NCBI GenBank assembly: GCA_963736525.1
Contig: CAVTPF010000023.1
Span: 39,128 to 103,127 of the forward strand
Direction: 5' to 3'
Length of the DNA: 64,000 bases
Origin: Bog-473 sp963736525
GTDB lineage: Bacteria; Actinomycetota; Acidimicrobiia; Acidimicrobiales; RAAP-2
This document shows, in pieces, positions 62,667 through 64,000 of the stretch (positions are counted from its first letter, which is position 1; every line of letters starts with the position of its first letter). The notes under the pieces were generated by a model. The model worked only from the letters and a program-made list of their open reading frames with translations, was not told where the DNA came from and made no database searches. The position numbers and the translations under genes are program-made.

Positions 62667-62695
62667 CTGTCCCCATCCCGGATGGATGGGGACAG
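62667..62695 (+). terminator. 12-bp hairpin after the P-type ATPase
   Basis: CTGTCCCCATCC and GGATGGGGACAG pair perfectly around a 5-base loop, 65 bp after the ATPase stop. No T-run, but the position and stability fit a transcription terminator. The remaining 62602-62813 holds no gene. Confidence 0.6.
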
Positions 62696-62813
62696 GCAAC
62701 TCCAGCAAGCATCTTCTCGTGCAGCGTCACTATCCGGCACAATGGCGGCAATGCCCGCCGTCCTATGATCGCCCGCTCGCCGAGGCCGGCGGTCTCGGCC
62801 CGGGGCTGCCTAC

Positions 62814-62995
62814 TCAGCTTGGCGAGCTCGTGCCACGTGCCCGGGCCTTGTCGGCTTCCTTCTCCGCCTTGTACTTCCGGTGGGCGGCCAGGATCTGCTC
62901 GTGGCTCGCACCGCCGTTCGGCACACTGGGATGATGGTGCCGGCACAGGTAGCTCTTGCAGCGAAGACCATAGAAACGGCGGGTCCCCGCACTTA
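62814..62995 (-). pseudogene. C-terminal gene fragment abutting IS copy 2
   Basis: Read from the IS edge on the minus strand, the frame gives GTRRFYGLRCKSYLCRHHHP, then SVPNGGASHEQILAAHRKYK and a Lys/Glu-rich tail to a stop at 62814. The Cys/His cluster C-x4-C-x-H-H-H looks metal-binding. The frame is open into the IS, so the N-terminal part was probably separated by the insertion and should lie right of the IS array, outside the window. Family not recognised. Confidence 0.45.
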
Positions 62996-63024
62996 GGGGC
63001 CTAGCGGATAGGTGACCATCCACC

Positions 63025-63078
63025 GGTCGTCGGGTTGGCTCGGGTTTGATCCCGAGTGCGACCCAACCACCGACGACC
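63025..63078 (+). promoter_or_regulatory. Leader hairpin of IS copy 2
   Basis: Outer stem GGTCGTCGG (63025-63033) with CCGACGACC (63070-63078), a middle GTTGG/CCAAC pairing, and apical stem CTCGGG (63039-63044) with CCCGAG (63051-63056) around TTTGAT. Compared with copy 1, both outer and apical stems have changed on both sides while keeping complementarity. It ends five bases before GGAGGT and could hinder translation of transposase from read-through transcripts. Confidence 0.75.
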
Positions 63079-63100
63079 AAGTGGAGGTACCCCCACCATC

Positions 63101-63961
63101 ATGCGCGCGCTCGAGCCCGAGATTGTCGATGTCCTTTGGGCAGTTGTTGAACCCCTGGTCCCGGCGCCGCCCGAGTCCCATCCCCTGGGCTGCCACCGCC
63201 CGCGAGTGCCGGATCGGTTGTGCTTTTGGGGAATCTTGATCCGCCTGGTCACGGGCTGTTCGTGGGTGAGCGTCGAGGCGATCCTCGAGTACCGGGTCTC
63301 TGACACCACCCTGCGAGCTCGCCGCGACGAGTGGATCGGCGCGGGGATCTTCGACGCCGTGCGCGCCGAGGCCCTGGCCGCTTACGACCGCATCGTCGGG
63401 CTCGATCTCTCCGACGTCGCCCTCGACGGGTCGCTGCACAAGGCTCCCTGTGGTGGGGAAGGAACGGGAAAGAGCCCCGTTGACCGGGGCAAACTTGGTT
63501 GGAAGTGGTCCATCGCCACCGAGCGGCACGGCATCCCCATCGGCTGGGCCATCGCCGGCGCCCAGCGCAACGACCTCAAGCTGCTTGGCCCTACCCTCGA
63601 AGACGTCGCCTGCTTCGGCCTGCTCGAAGACATCGAGACCCTCCATCTCGACCGGGGCTACGACTACCCCAAGGTCCGTCGCGAGCTCGTCGGGCTCGGA
63701 CTCGACGATGTCTGCATCCAGCGTCGCAAGGCGACGGGTGTCACCAGTCCACTGCCCAAGACACCGCTACGTCTGGGCCAGCGCTGGATCGTGGAAAGCG
63801 CCAATTCCTGGCTGTCGAACTACGGTCAGCTGCGTCGCAACACCGACCGCCATTCGCGGCATCGCCACGCACAGCTCTGCCTCGTCGTCGCTCTCATCAT
63901 CGTGGCGAAGCTGATCGACTGGAGGAACCGCTGGAGTCCCGACTCACGGCCTATCCGCTAG
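63101..63961 (+). CDS. IS5-family-like DDE transposase
   Basis: The 286-residue transposase matches the copy at 57890 along its whole length. The Asp residues are in VALDGSLHKAPCGGEGTGKS and LHLDRGYDYPKVRREL, the Glu in WIVESANSWLSNYGQLRRNT. ATG 63101 is preceded by GGAGGT at 63083-63088, a long spacing of 12. The differences are spread over the protein, strongest around residues 210-230 (RRKATGVTSPLPKTPLRL versus a P-R-P-G version). The copies are thus related isoforms, not a recent duplication. The stop TAG is part of the right terminal repeat. Confidence 0.93.
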   Translation: MRALEPEIVDVLWAVVEPLVPAPPESHPLGCHRPRVPDRLCFWGILIRLVTGCSWVSVEAILEYRVSDTTLRARRDEWIGAGIFDAVRAEALAAYDRIVGLDLSDVALDGSLHKAPCGGEGTGKSPVDRGKLGWKWSIATERHGIPIGWAIAGAQRNDLKLLGPTLEDVACFGLLEDIETLHLDRGYDYPKVRRELVGLGLDDVCIQRRKATGVTSPLPKTPLRLGQRWIVESANSWLSNYGQLRRNTDRHSRHRHAQLCLVVALIIVAKLIDWRNRWSPDSRPIR

Positions 63962-63968
63962 GCCCCTT

Positions 63969-64000
63969 GGGGCCACGCGGATAGGTGACCATCCACCGGT
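63969..64000 (+). mobile_element. Start of a third IS copy, head-to-tail
   Basis: GGGGCCACGCGGATAGGTGA and the following 12 bases to the window edge repeat the transposase-proximal end of copies 1 and 2. Only two bases (TT, 63967-63968) separate it from the end of copy 2. The rest lies outside the window. Confidence 0.8.

Larger units (their letters stand above)
62996..63966 (+). mobile_element. IS5-family-like insertion sequence, copy 2
   Basis: A 971-bp element with terminal repeats GGGGCCTAGCGGATAGGT (left) and GGGGCCTAGCGGATAGGC (right, read inward). The left flank is TTA. The right flank is TT followed at once by another IS end, so no complete target duplication is visible. Opposite orientation to copy 1. 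Confidence 0.92.

Noticed and set aside
61477..62946. A 489-codon minus-strand frame
   Set aside because: Antisense to the P-type ATPase; composition is Arg/His/Gly-rich without any recognisable segment.

Overview
The window is GC-rich, densely packed DNA from a high-GC Gram-positive bacterium, most likely an uncultured soil or sediment actinobacterium related to Acidimicrobiia. The support is indirect: maleylpyruvate-isomerase-type (mycothiol-dependent family) proteins, a resuscitation-promoting-factor-like protein, DUF2510, frequent GTG/TTG starts, ATGA/GTGA gene overlaps, and secreted proteins with 'GYWLVASDGGVFNFGD'-type repeats that are common in that class. No rRNA, tRNA or CRISPR array was seen.

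Positions 1 to about 33.5 kb look like stable chromosome. In order they hold: a cut-off PLP aminotransferase; an EEP-family phosphohydrolase; a SulP anion transporter; a sphingosine-1-phosphate-lyase-like enzyme coupled to a maleylpyruvate-isomerase-family protein; an AsnC regulator overlapping a Cys-pair-repeat lipoprotein gene; a methyltransferase; an NRDE protein; an operon of a class III aminotransferase, a HpnA-like epimerase and the ribosome-associated ABC-F protein EttA; a sulfatase; a Kef-type antiporter; a DUF1214-sulfotransferase-SDR run; and a 707-residue secreted repeat protein. At 22.2-27.9 kb a TetR gene and a small beta-rich protein gene diverge from a four-gene, tightly overlapping operon that includes a second sulfatase, a DsbA-fold isomerase and a maleylpyruvate-isomerase-type protein. 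The divergent promoters share one palindrome. Acyl-CoA dehydrogenase, acyl-CoA synthetase, alpha/beta hydrolase and quinoprotein-like genes follow.

Positions about 34-54 kb are an accessory, decaying zone. Short genes (NTF2-like, VOC, thioesterase, methyltransferase, L,D-transpeptidase, small membrane proteins) alternate with genes broken by one frameshift, one stop codon or truncation. An IS110-type transposase stub is also present. Two nearly identical 108-113 bp elements lie in inverted orientation 10.3 kb apart (42.46 and 52.9 kb), each between two co-directional genes. The breaks are either real decay or indel errors in an assembly.

Positions about 49-64 kb hold two large paralogous FtsX-type permeases with no ATPase partner, the first codons of a third, and a magnesium-type P-type ATPase. 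They also hold a family of roughly 965-bp IS5-like insertion sequences. One copy splits a helix-turn-helix gene with an exact TAA target duplication, and the gene can be rebuilt in frame. A second copy is followed 2 bp later by the start of a third in head-to-tail array. Each complete copy has a long leader hairpin whose stems differ in sequence between copies but keep pairing.

Working hypothesis: the left half serves lipid, sulfate-ester and sterol/aromatic metabolism (sulfatases, sulfotransferase, SulP, hopanoid-type genes, beta-oxidation genes). The right half is an insertion and gene-loss hot spot.
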